A stretch of DNA of 6,111 nucleotides from Chryseobacterium gleum. Its GTDB lineage: Bacteria > Bacteroidota > Bacteroidia > Flavobacteriales_D > Sanyastnellaceae. Below the pieces are notes generated by a model. It ran no database searches. It was not told the origin of the DNA and saw nothing but the letters and a program-made list of their open reading frames with translations. The stretch's first letter is position 1. Each line of letters starts with the position of its first letter. Location: assembly GCA_945897395.1 (NCBI GenBank), contig CAMDFE010000103.1, positions 1 through 6,111 of the forward strand, in the 5' to 3' direction. This document shows, piece by piece, positions 1 to 6,111 of the stretch. A program made the translations under genes and the position numbers.

Positions 1-1263
1 GGTGGATACAATGTTTTCGAATTGAACGACGAGCACGTTCATTTCTACCACAGCTCAACACCCTTGTTAAACAAAGGATTCAACGCTTTCAGTGGTGCCA
101 CCGATTGCAATCTTTGCGGAAACATTGCAACCATCACTTCAACAAATTGCGCCCCCATTGCATTGGCCAGCGCACAAAACGAATGGCTTCCTATTGCATC
201 GGGTAGCTCAGGCATTGCACTATTCACATCGAATGCTTGTGCTAACGGAAACCTTTGCGCAATCATGCTTAGTCCATCTACCCCGGTTTATACGCTATGT
301 CCTTCAGTCATTGGAATTCTTAGTCCAACAAAATCTTTAACACAAGCGAGCATGCAACAAAAGACGCTTTCAGATTTGCCCGTCATTTCAACCACAGAAT
401 ACGGACAATTACCTCTTGATTCTGCGCTATCGTTAGCGGCCACATTGGCCTATGCAACAGATTCGCTATTCGAAGGAAAGCGTTCGATAAAGCTTTTCCA
501 TGAAATTCTGACATCTCCTTTAGATCGCAGCAGCAGCGAAATTCGATCTTTGTCCGATTGGGGAATTGGAATGATGAAAAAGATGATCGAAGAACTCATT
601 CTTCGCGGAGAAATAATTCCCGAGAACAATTCAGAGTCGTTTGAAATCGCTGTTCAGCGCTATGTAAATTCATTGAATGCTTGCACCGATAGCTTGGTGT
701 CAGACTCATCGTTTCACTCCCAATTTTGGGTTGAACTTTCGAAAGCACAACTCTTCCGTTCATTAGGGAATTCGAGCCTTTGCTACAATATACTTAATCA
801 ATTAAATACCTGTAACATAGAGGGCGAAGAATTAGAAGAGCTCTTGTACTGGAAGTCGCTTACATTAAGTGAAATGACAAGTGCTCCATCGATTTCATCC
901 AATATGAATGATTCTGTTTTCACTTCACTGAGCAGTTCAAATTTTCCATTTGGAATTGAAATACTCGGTCCACAAGAAGTGCTTTTCTATTCCTGTTTTT
1001 CAGACAACAAAAATTTGAATCCATTTTCAGGAAAAATAATTCCTTCCATTAATGCAGGCGAATTCAAACTTCAATTCACCAAGAAAAATAATTTAGTGAA
1101 ATGGAAAATTCTCAGCGCTGTTGGACAACTAATTCATGAAGGAAATACTCGCGACTGTTCTGAAATTCCATTCAATATTGAACTCGCAAATGGATGTTAC
1201 CTCCTACAATACATGTTGGACAACGGGAACATTCAGACTGAAAAATTCGTGATTGAAAACTAA
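1..1263 (+). CDS. T9SS-secreted protein, probable beta-helix with C-terminal sorting domain (5' partial)
   Basis: The frame is open from base 1 (reading GGYNVFEL...), so the start lies outside the window; the TTG at 22 is just an internal leucine codon. 420 residues are visible, ending in TAA. Residues about 1-115 resemble the last coils of a right-handed parallel beta-helix: short Asn/Ser-rich turns and the motif ALASAQNEW, close to the DAQNNWW turns of such proteins, with six cysteines (36, 39, 50, 80, 86, 100). Residues about 125-290 look alpha-helical and carry no recognised repeat. Residues about 346-420 fit a type A T9SS sorting domain: IIPSINAGEFKLQF, a core strand KILSAVGQLI, the LANGCYLLQY strand where GIYFLKI-like sequence is usual, and the terminal EKFVIE. 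From the family, such proteins cross the outer membrane by the Por/T9SS machine and are released or attached at the surface. The ligand or adhesion role cannot be read from this fragment. It converges on nhaD with no intergenic base. Confidence 0.8.
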   Translation, partial: GGYNVFELNDEHVHFYHSSTPLLNKGFNAFSGATDCNLCGNIATITSTNCAPIALASAQNEWLPIASGSSGIALFTSNACANGNLCAIMLSPSTPVYTLCPSVIGILSPTKSLTQASMQQKTLSDLPVISTTEYGQLPLDSALSLAATLAYATDSLFEGKRSIKLFHEILTSPLDRSSSEIRSLSDWGIGMMKKMIEELILRGEIIPENNSESFEIAVQRYVNSLNACTDSLVSDSSFHSQFWVELSKAQLFRSLGNSSLCYNILNQLNTCNIEGEELEELLYWKSLTLSEMTSAPSISSNMNDSVFTSLSSSNFPFGIEILGPQEVLFYSCFSDNKNLNPFSGKIIPSINAGEFKLQFTKKNNLVKWKILSAVGQLIHEGNTRDCSEIPFNIELANGCYLLQYMLDNGNIQTEKFVIEN

Positions 1264-2568
1264 CTACAGGTGCATGAGAATATAAACTCCTGCACCGCTA
1301 AAGAAACCTACCATGGCCCAGAATGAGATGTTCTTCAAGTACCACGTGAACGACATCTTCTCTAGCCCCATTGCAGCCACACCTGCGGCAGATCCTATGA
1401 TTAGCATACTTCCGCCGGTGCCTGCAGTGTAGGCCAAAAAATGCCAGAACGTTCCGTCTTGCACAAAATGAGATGCCCAAAAGTCAGTGGTACCAGCAGC
1501 TTCAACAGGATACATTCCAATGCTTGCAGCAACCAAAGGAACATTGTCTACAATGGCCGAAAGAACACCAATCGCAATATTTATCGCATAGGTATTGTTG
1601 AGTTGCTCCTTCAACCAAAAAGAAAGTTGTGTGAGGTGTCCGGCCTCTTGCAAGGCACTCACTGAAAGTAAAATTCCCAAGAAGAAAAGAACGGAAGGCA
1701 TATCAATTTTTCTCAATGCGCTCAACGCTGAATACTTCGCTTTATCGGAATCCATTTTTCTTCCGTTCATGAGATCTGTAACGAGCCAAAGCACACCCAC
1801 CGAAATCATCATTCCCATGAATGGAGGAAGGTGTGTTACTGTTTTGAAAACAGGTACGAATAACAATCCGCCCAAGCCTAAAACAAACACGATCATTTGC
1901 TTTGAACGAGCCAAATCACTCGTCGCTGTTTCGTTTGAATCGGGACGTTCTAAATTTCCCTTCAAAACAAACGACAAAACAATTACCGGGACTAATAGAC
2001 TTATCAAACTTGGAAGAAAAAGTTCTGAAATGACAGGTCCTGTAGTGAGTTGTCCGCCTATCCAAAGCATCGTCGTTGTTACATCTCCAATAGGACTCCA
2101 CGCACCACCTGCGTTAGCCGCAATAACAATTACACCAGCAAAAAACCATCTCGATTTTTGATTACTGATCAACTTTCGCGCAAGACTAACCATGACAATA
2201 GCCGTGGTTAAATTATCCAACGCAGCAGACAAGAAGAACGAAATCAAAGAAATAATCCAAAGCAATTTAACTTGATTGGTTGTTGAAATGCGATCCGTAA
2301 TTATTGAGAATCCGTTGTGTGCATCAATGATTTCAACAATGGTCATAGCGCCCATTAAGAACAATAAGATTCCGGAAATTTCTTCAATGTGATGACCCAA
2401 TCTTCCTTCCAACACTTCATGTGAAATTCCTGTTGGGGCAAGAACTAAAAGCGTCCAGCACAAAACTCCAGCAATTAATGCTGTTGCTGCTTTATCAATT
2501 TTCACTGCATGTTCCGCTGCAATGAGCACATAAGCAAGAACGAAAATTATTAGTATTGCTGTAATCAC
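1264..2568 (-). CDS. nhaD: NhaD-type Na+/H+ antiporter
   Basis: A 434-residue inner-membrane protein of the ion-transporter superfamily (NhaD/ArsB-like), predicted to export Na+ in exchange for H+ and so support pH and sodium homeostasis. About a dozen hydrophobic segments span the whole length, the usual size for NhaD. Two half-repeats are visible, each with an Asp-Asn pair in a broken helix: SAALDNLTTAI (D118, N119) and SAIVDNVPLVAA (D341, N342). Each is followed by a Gly-rich re-entrant motif, GGAWSPIGDVTTT (D162) and TAGTGGSMLIIGSAAG (about 381-396). These are the expected ion-path positions. A charged, hydrophilic loop at about 203-224 separates the halves. The start is GTG at 2568-2566, which overlaps the exbD stop as GTGA, with AGAGGG just upstream as a possible ribosome site; translational coupling is likely. 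It is the last gene of the minus-strand unit. Its TAG directly abuts the TAA of the convergent gene. Family assignment is firm; ion preference is inferred. Confidence 0.93.
   Translation of the reverse strand: MITAILIIFVLAYVLIAAEHAVKIDKAATALIAGVLCWTLLVLAPTGISHEVLEGRLGHHIEEISGILLFLMGAMTIVEIIDAHNGFSIITDRISTTNQVKLLWIISLISFFLSAALDNLTTAIVMVSLARKLISNQKSRWFFAGVIVIAANAGGAWSPIGDVTTTMLWIGGQLTTGPVISELFLPSLISLLVPVIVLSFVLKGNLERPDSNETATSDLARSKQMIVFVLGLGGLLFVPVFKTVTHLPPFMGMMISVGVLWLVTDLMNGRKMDSDKAKYSALSALRKIDMPSVLFFLGILLSVSALQEAGHLTQLSFWLKEQLNNTYAINIAIGVLSAIVDNVPLVAASIGMYPVEAAGTTDFWASHFVQDGTFWHFLAYTAGTGGSMLIIGSAAGVAAMGLEKMSFTWYLKNISFWAMVGFFSGAGVYILMHL
1269..1296. terminator. Possible hairpin at the convergent gene end
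   Basis: GGTGCA (1269-1274) pairs with TGCACC (1291-1296). After a 1x1 mismatch, GAG (1276-1278) pairs with CTC (1287-1289), leaving an 8-nt AT-rich loop. It sits inside the last codons of nhaD, just past the stop of the plus-strand gene, so it could act on both transcripts. No strong T-run follows on either strand (only TTTT a little downstream on the minus strand), so intrinsic termination is weakly supported. Confidence 0.3.
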
Positions 2569-2972
2569 TGTCCCTCTATTTTACTTGTTTTTAAATACAT
2601 GCGAATGTCGCTCTTGGCGCCCAACTGCATCACTTCCACCAAATCTTGAACAGGTAAATTCCGATCCATTGAAATAGAACAGGTGCTCTCTGGAAAAGTT
2701 TTTCCAATGTATTCCAAACGTTGACCCAATTGCTCAACACTCATTTTTTCTCCATCGAGATAATAATCGTGATATTCATCTACAGCCAATTGTAAAGACT
2801 TCTTCGGTTCACGTTGCTGTGTTTCACCGGCTTCTGGCAAAAGAACTTTAATGACATTTGGATTAGCAAGCGTTGAAAGAATTAGAAAAAACAAAAGCAA
2901 GAAGAACATAATGTCGTTCAACGCATGTGTGTTCACCACAGCTCCTCGCTTCTTTCTTCTCTTTATATTCAT
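2565..2972 (-). CDS. exbD: ExbD/TolR-family biopolymer transport protein
   Basis: 135 residues, the normal size for ExbD/TolR. A basic cytoplasmic N-terminus (MNIKRRKKRG) is followed by one membrane helix at about 20-37 (DIMFFLLLFFLILSTLAN) that begins with the conserved aspartate D20, the residue that takes part in proton translocation in this family. The rest is a periplasmic domain of about 95 residues containing PNVIKVLLPEAGE and a C-terminal alpha/beta part (SISMDRNLPVQDLVEVMQ), as in ExbD. ExbD works as a dimer inside the ExbB pentamer, turning proton flow into mechanical work on a TonB-type transducer. The ATG at 2972-2970 overlaps the exbB stop as ATGA and is preceded by AAGGAA; the TGA overlaps the GTG of nhaD. 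Both overlaps suggest coupled translation in one transcript. TolR is the main alternative name, but no tol/pal genes are nearby. Confidence 0.92.
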   Translation of the reverse strand: MNIKRRKKRGAVVNTHALNDIMFFLLLFFLILSTLANPNVIKVLLPEAGETQQREPKKSLQLAVDEYHDYYLDGEKMSVEQLGQRLEYIGKTFPESTCSISMDRNLPVQDLVEVMQLGAKSDIRMYLKTSKIEGQ

Positions 2973-3577
2973 TTTCCTTGAAGGAATAATGTTTTAAGTT
3001 GAAGAGAATATTCTTCCATTTGCGACACAAACTTGTCTACTGAATTTTGTAGCAACTGATAAAAAACGAAGGCAATAATTCCAACCACCAATCCGCCTGC
3101 AGAAGAAACCATCTTCTGATAAAGGCCTTCCGAAATAACTCCGATGCTAATGTCTGCTGTGGTTGAAATATCGAAGAAGATTGTAATAACTCCCGCTATG
3201 GTTCCTATGAATCCCAATAGCGGCGCGACTCCCGCAACAATAGACAACACGTTCAATCTTCTTTCCAAATAAGCCACTTCCACATTTGCAGCTTGATCCA
3301 TTAACTTCTCTTGCTCATCACCAGAGATTTCTGTTAGTGCTGCATATTGAAAAATACGCGACCATGCTGCGTTGTCTTCTTCACACAAACGCGCAGCTTC
3401 TGTATTATTTCCAACTTTCAATGCCGCTAAAAAATTTTCGAAATTATTCTTCTTTCCAACACCTTGCTTTCCTAAAAAAAGATAGCGTTCAATCACAATC
3501 ACAATCGTTAAAATAGAGAGAAGCAAAAGTGGAATCATTACCCATCCTCCCTTGAAGATAAGGCCAATTAAATCCAA
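2969..3577 (-). CDS. exbB: ExbB/TolQ/MotA-family proton channel
   Basis: 202 residues from the TTG at 3577-3575. Three membrane helices are visible: about 12-35 (WVMIPLLLLSILTIVIVIE), about 110-135 (ending in PLLGFIGTIAGVITIFF) and about 157-176 (MVSSAGGLVVGIIAFVFYQL), with a cytoplasmic helical region of about 70 residues between the first two. The family threonine in GTIAGV (T126) is present. The third-helix position that is Thr in E. coli ExbB appears to be Ser (S158/S159) by eye alignment. The protein assembles as a pentamer around ExbD in the inner membrane and conducts protons to drive TonB-type transducers. The start is uncertain: the same frame stays open upstream to a TAG at 3634-3632 and encodes plausible protein (IDLQAAPEGATYEKS), but offers no ATG or GTG there. 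A CTG at 3625-3623, just past the dehydrogenase stop, would add 16 residues. TTG is kept as the conventional choice. Confidence 0.9.
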   Translation of the reverse strand: MDLIGLIFKGGWVMIPLLLLSILTIVIVIERYLFLGKQGVGKKNNFENFLAALKVGNNTEAARLCEEDNAAWSRIFQYAALTEISGDEQEKLMDQAANVEVAYLERRLNVLSIVAGVAPLLGFIGTIAGVITIFFDISTTADISIGVISEGLYQKMVSSAGGLVVGIIAFVFYQLLQNSVDKFVSQMEEYSLQLKTLFLQGK

Positions 3578-3626
3578 CGATTTCTCATAGGTTGCCCCTT
3601 CCGGTGCGGCTTGTAAATCGATCAGC

Positions 3627-4862
3627 TTAAACTAGTTTTTTTAATGCAATCTCAAACGCGTGCTTCGAAACGAACTGTTCTTCGCTTCCTTGCTGATGAA
3701 CATTTTTCAATGCTTCACCAATAATTTTAGAAGTGTCAGAGAAGATTCCTTCGTCAGATAAATCAACCTCTGAATCGCTCATTAAGTAAGCGAAAACTCT
3801 CGCCATTCCGCAATTCGAAATGAAATCCGGAACGACACTAAAATGTGCATCGCACCATTCCGAAATAGGTCCGTAAAATATTTGCTGATCTGCAAACGGA
3901 ACATTCGCTCCACATGCAATTACAGATACTCCTGCTTTGTGCATGCGCTCTGCCTGATCTTGACTCACCAAGCGCGAGGCAGCGCATGGAAGGAATACAT
4001 CGGCTTGAAGATCCCAAACTTTCGCATTGATTTCTTCGAACGAAAGCATTCCTTCAGCAACCAACGTGTTGTTCACGCGATTCAAAAACAAGGTGCAAAT
4101 CTCTTCGAACGTATATCCGTTTTCGTTGATCAATCCGCCGTTTCTGTCAATAATTCCAACAACAGAAGCACCGGTTTGACTCATATAAAAAGCAGCTGCA
4201 GCACCCACATTTCCCCAACCTTGTACAATCACTTTCTTGCCTACAAGGCTCTTCTCATTTTTCCATATTTCGAAAAAATGACGAACGCTTTCTGCAACAC
4301 CGTAACCGGTAATCATGTCGGCTACTTTGAATTTCATATTCACATCTGGAGAAAACTTTTCGTCCTCAATGATGCTTACAACACCTCTTCTCAAATTTCC
4401 AATGCGCTTTACTTTCTGCGCTTCCGTAGGCTTGAAGTGTCCGTTGAACACGCCTTCTTGCGGATGCCAAACACCGCAATCTTCCGTCATTGGAATTACT
4501 TCATGAATCTCGTCAACATTCAAATCGCCACCTGTTCCGTAGTAATGCTTCAACAATGGAGTTACTGCAGCATACCAACGCTTCAACACTTCCTTCTTGC
4601 GAGGATCGGCCGGATTGAAATTAATTCCGCTCTTTGCGCCGCCGATTTGTGGTCCGCTTACCGTGAATTTCACTTCCATTGTTTTCGCAAGAGACAATAC
4701 CTCGTGCTTATCTAAACCAGCTCTCATGCGGGTTCCACCACCTGCGGCACCACCACGCAATGAGTTTATAACTACCCAACCTTGTGCTTCAGTAAATGGA
4801 TCATTCCATTCAAATACAATTTCTGGTTTCTTATTTTCGTACTGCGACAATAAATCCTTCAT
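3627..4862 (-). CDS. Glu/Leu/Phe/Val (ELFV) family amino-acid dehydrogenase
   Basis: 411 residues. Family members oxidatively deaminate an L-amino acid to the 2-oxo acid and ammonium with NAD(P)+, in the cytoplasm. The N-terminal substrate domain shows GGAAGGGTRMRAG (about 37-49), a first lysine K65 (MEVKFTVSG), the catalytic-lysine motif GGAKSGI (K77) and the likely catalytic aspartate in GTGGDLNVDE (D113). The C-terminal Rossmann domain starts near 205 with VIVQGWGNVG (GxGNVG, 215-220), followed by a strand ending in ID (D239). ADVFLPCAAS, ACGANVPF and VPDFISNCG match the conserved blocks after it. Glu, Leu, Phe and Val enzymes share these motifs, so the substrate is not decided here and no gene symbol is given. 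The ATG at 4862-4860 is the only good start. It is the first gene of the unit and ends 49 nt before the annotated exbB start. Confidence 0.9.
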   Translation of the reverse strand: MKDLLSQYENKKPEIVFEWNDPFTEAQGWVVINSLRGGAAGGGTRMRAGLDKHEVLSLAKTMEVKFTVSGPQIGGAKSGINFNPADPRKKEVLKRWYAAVTPLLKHYYGTGGDLNVDEIHEVIPMTEDCGVWHPQEGVFNGHFKPTEAQKVKRIGNLRRGVVSIIEDEKFSPDVNMKFKVADMITGYGVAESVRHFFEIWKNEKSLVGKKVIVQGWGNVGAAAAFYMSQTGASVVGIIDRNGGLINENGYTFEEICTLFLNRVNNTLVAEGMLSFEEINAKVWDLQADVFLPCAASRLVSQDQAERMHKAGVSVIACGANVPFADQQIFYGPISEWCDAHFSVVPDFISNCGMARVFAYLMSDSEVDLSDEGIFSDTSKIIGEALKNVHQQGSEEQFVSKHAFEIALKKLV

Positions 4863-4884
4863 TCTCTTGTTAATTTAGTCTTCA

Positions 4885-4892
4885 CAAAACTA
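4885..4892 (-). promoter_or_regulatory. Candidate Bacteroidota -7 element for the dehydrogenase unit
   Basis: On the minus strand this reads TAGTTTTG, an exact match to the Bacteroidota -7 consensus TAnnTTTG. It lies about 22 nt before the dehydrogenase ATG, which would give a short leader. No TTTG is found at the expected -33 distance, so only half of the promoter is supported. Confidence 0.4.
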
Positions 4893-4944
4893 ACACAAAA
4901 CATGCGTTCTCTCAGTAGGTATTGGAAAAGGCATCGGTTGGTTA

Positions 4945-4979
4945 TTTGTGCGCGGATAAACAATATTGTACTTCCTTTG
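4945..4979 (+). promoter_or_regulatory. Candidate promoter for the TonB-dependent receptor gene
   Basis: A TTTG at 4945-4948 and TTCCTTTG at 4972-4979 (one mismatch to TAnnTTTG) are 23 nt apart, slightly wide for the Bacteroidota -33/-7 arrangement. Transcription would start near 4985, about 20 nt before the ATG. The mismatch and spacing make this tentative. Confidence 0.25.
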
Positions 4980-5004
4980 TTTTGAAATTAAACTTAGGAA
5001 AATC

Positions 5005-6111
5005 ATGTTGCGTTCTGTTCTCATTTTCATTGCATTCATTGCATGTTCTATTGCTTCTGCTCAAAACGGAAGTATCTCCGGTGTTATCATCGACAAAAAC
5101 GCACAAACCGCGCTAACAGGGGCTAACATTGTGTTGCAGAACACCGACCTCGGTGCTATTTCTGATGTCGATGGAAAATTTTCCATTGGAAAAATTCAAC
5201 CCGGAACCTACAATGTGAAAATTTCTTTGCTGAATTTTCTTCCTGTTGAACTCTTCAACATAGTTGTAACAAACGGAAATACAAATACGTTTACTGTTGA
5301 ATTGGAACGAATCAGCGAGCAAATGAATACGCTCGAAATTAAACGCTATACCTACGGAAAAGCAACAGAGACGCCACTTAGCGTGCAAAGCCTTACCGCA
5401 GAAGAAATTCGCAGCAATCCTGGAGGAAACTTCGACATCTCGAAAGTTATTCAAGCACTTCCGGGTGTAGGCGGACTTTCAGGAGCAGGTGAAAGAAACG
5501 ATCTTCTGATTCGCGGAGGAGCGCCAAGTGAGAACGTTTATTATTTAGATGGAATTGAAGTTCCACAAATCAACCACTTCAGCACGCAAGGATCTTCAGG
5601 CGGACCGCAAGGAATCATCAATGTAAGTTTTATTGAAACGGCTACATTGAACAGCAGCAGCTTCAATGCGAAATACGACAACGCTCTTTCTTCCGTTCTT
5701 CAATTTAAACAACGAAACGGAAACGCACAACAAGTAAAAGGAAACGGAAGAATTTCAAGCACAGAAGTGGCGGGCACTTTAGAAGGTCCTATTGGAAAGA
5801 ACACCACGTTCTTGGCTTCGGTTCGACGTTCGTATTTGCAATATTTCTTTGAACTTATAGATCTTCCGATTCGTCCGAACTATTGGGATTTCCAGTACAA
5901 GATCAACACACAACTCAACAAGAAAACCACCTTAACCGCAATTGGTTTGGGTGCAATTGATGAATTCACGTTTGGAGTTCCTAAAAATTCCGATCCAACG
6001 AAAGAGTACATCATTCGTTCGAATCCGAATATTAACCAATGGAACTACACGGTTGGTGTTACCTTGAAACACACCCTTGAAAACGGCTACTACAATTTAA
6101 GTTTAAGTCGA
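5005..6111 (+). CDS. TonB-dependent outer-membrane receptor with carboxypeptidase-like N-domain (3' partial)
   Basis: The frame is open from ATG 5005 to the last base (369 codons, no stop), so the C-terminal part is missing. Residues 1-19 form a signal peptide (MLRSVLIFIAFIACSIASA) with probable cleavage before Q20. Residues about 22-100 are a carboxypeptidase-regulatory-like beta-sandwich (GSISGVIID, TGANIVLQ, SDVDGKFSI, PGTYNVKIS), typical of Bacteroidota receptors. Residues about 122-235 are the plug domain: TPLSVQSLTAEEI, IQALPGVGG, NDLLIRGGAPSENVYYLDGI, then FIETATLNSSSF. From about 245 strands of the 22-stranded barrel begin. Such proteins import a scarce substrate across the outer membrane using energy from TonB-ExbB-ExbD. 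No SusD-like partner is visible and the substrate is unknown. TAGGAAAATC just before the ATG may act as a weak ribosome site. It is divergent from the dehydrogenase-exbBD-nhaD unit. Confidence 0.9.
   Translation, partial: MLRSVLIFIAFIACSIASAQNGSISGVIIDKNAQTALTGANIVLQNTDLGAISDVDGKFSIGKIQPGTYNVKISLLNFLPVELFNIVVTNGNTNTFTVELERISEQMNTLEIKRYTYGKATETPLSVQSLTAEEIRSNPGGNFDISKVIQALPGVGGLSGAGERNDLLIRGGAPSENVYYLDGIEVPQINHFSTQGSSGGPQGIINVSFIETATLNSSSFNAKYDNALSSVLQFKQRNGNAQQVKGNGRISSTEVAGTLEGPIGKNTTFLASVRRSYLQYFFELIDLPIRPNYWDFQYKINTQLNKKTTLTAIGLGAIDEFTFGVPKNSDPTKEYIIRSNPNINQWNYTVGVTLKHTLENGYYNLSLSR

Larger units (their letters stand above)
4863..5004. promoter_or_regulatory. Divergent intergenic promoter region
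   Basis: This 142-bp AT-rich gap separates two divergently transcribed genes and is the only sizeable non-coding stretch in the window, so it must carry the promoter for the receptor gene and very probably for the dehydrogenase-led unit. Candidate -7 elements are listed separately. I see no clear palindromic operator, riboswitch or small RNA gene in it. Confidence 0.6.

Noticed and set aside
1595..2161. 188-residue open frame on the plus strand, antisense to nhaD
   Set aside because: It lies wholly within the well-supported nhaD coding sequence and shows no domain, signal peptide or credible ribosome site.
3843..4715. 290-residue open frame on the plus strand, antisense to the dehydrogenase
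   Set aside because: The minus-strand protein matches ELFV family blocks throughout this span. The antisense product is rich in Cys, His, Asn and Arg with no recognisable domain, as expected of a shadow frame.
5028..5048. Short direct repeat of CATTGCATT-like sequence near the receptor start
   Set aside because: It encodes IAFIA in the hydrophobic core of the signal peptide and is explained by codon repetition; there are only two imperfect copies.
5005..5064. Possible lipoprotein signal because of C14 in the receptor leader
   Set aside because: The residues before C14 (FIA) do not fit a lipobox, while IASA before Q20 is a good signal-peptidase I site, normal for an outer-membrane barrel.
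4922..5116. Small TTG-start frame in the divergent region, running into the receptor gene
   Set aside because: It overlaps the receptor's signal peptide in another frame, has a weak start and has no recognisable content.
5113..5454. 113-residue open frame on the minus strand
   Set aside because: It is antisense to the receptor's N-domain and plug, whose motifs are clear in the plus-strand frame from 5005 to the window end.

Overview
The window looks like chromosomal DNA from a member of the Bacteroidota, most likely Flavobacteriales-like. Four things point there: a type IX secretion (T9SS) C-terminal sorting domain, a TonB-dependent receptor with an N-terminal carboxypeptidase-regulatory-like domain, an ExbD carrying the LNDIMFFLLLFFLI signature seen in this phylum, and a TAnnTTTG-type -7 promoter element. 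Composition is moderately AT-rich and even throughout. I see no insertion sequence, phage gene, CRISPR array, tRNA or rRNA.

Layout: (1) 1-1263, plus strand: the 3' end of a large secreted protein cut by the left edge. It consists of the end of a probable parallel beta-helix, an alpha-helical stretch and a T9SS type A sorting domain. (2) 1264-4862, minus strand: a tight four-gene unit transcribed from right to left, with an ELFV-family amino-acid dehydrogenase first, then exbB, exbD and nhaD. exbB/exbD and exbD/nhaD overlap by 4 nt (ATGA and GTGA), and 49 nt separate the dehydrogenase from the annotated exbB start. (3) 4863-5004: a 142-bp divergent intergenic region that must hold the promoters for both directions. 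(4) 5005-6111, plus strand: the first 369 codons of a TonB-dependent outer-membrane receptor that runs off the right edge with no stop.

How the genes may fit together (inference): ExbB/ExbD form a proton-driven inner-membrane motor that energises TonB-dependent receptors such as the divergent gene at 5005. NhaD exchanges Na+ for H+ across the same membrane, so both draw on the same ion gradients. The dehydrogenase links amino-acid breakdown to NAD(P)H. No tonB-like energy transducer lies in the window, so it must be encoded elsewhere if the motor serves TonB. The left-hand secreted protein converges on nhaD, with the two stop codons directly abutting.

I do not see a clearly new system. The points most worth a second look are the exbBD-nhaD translational coupling without tonB, the unusual start region of exbB, and the zero-spacing convergent gene end with a possible hairpin inside the nhaD coding sequence.
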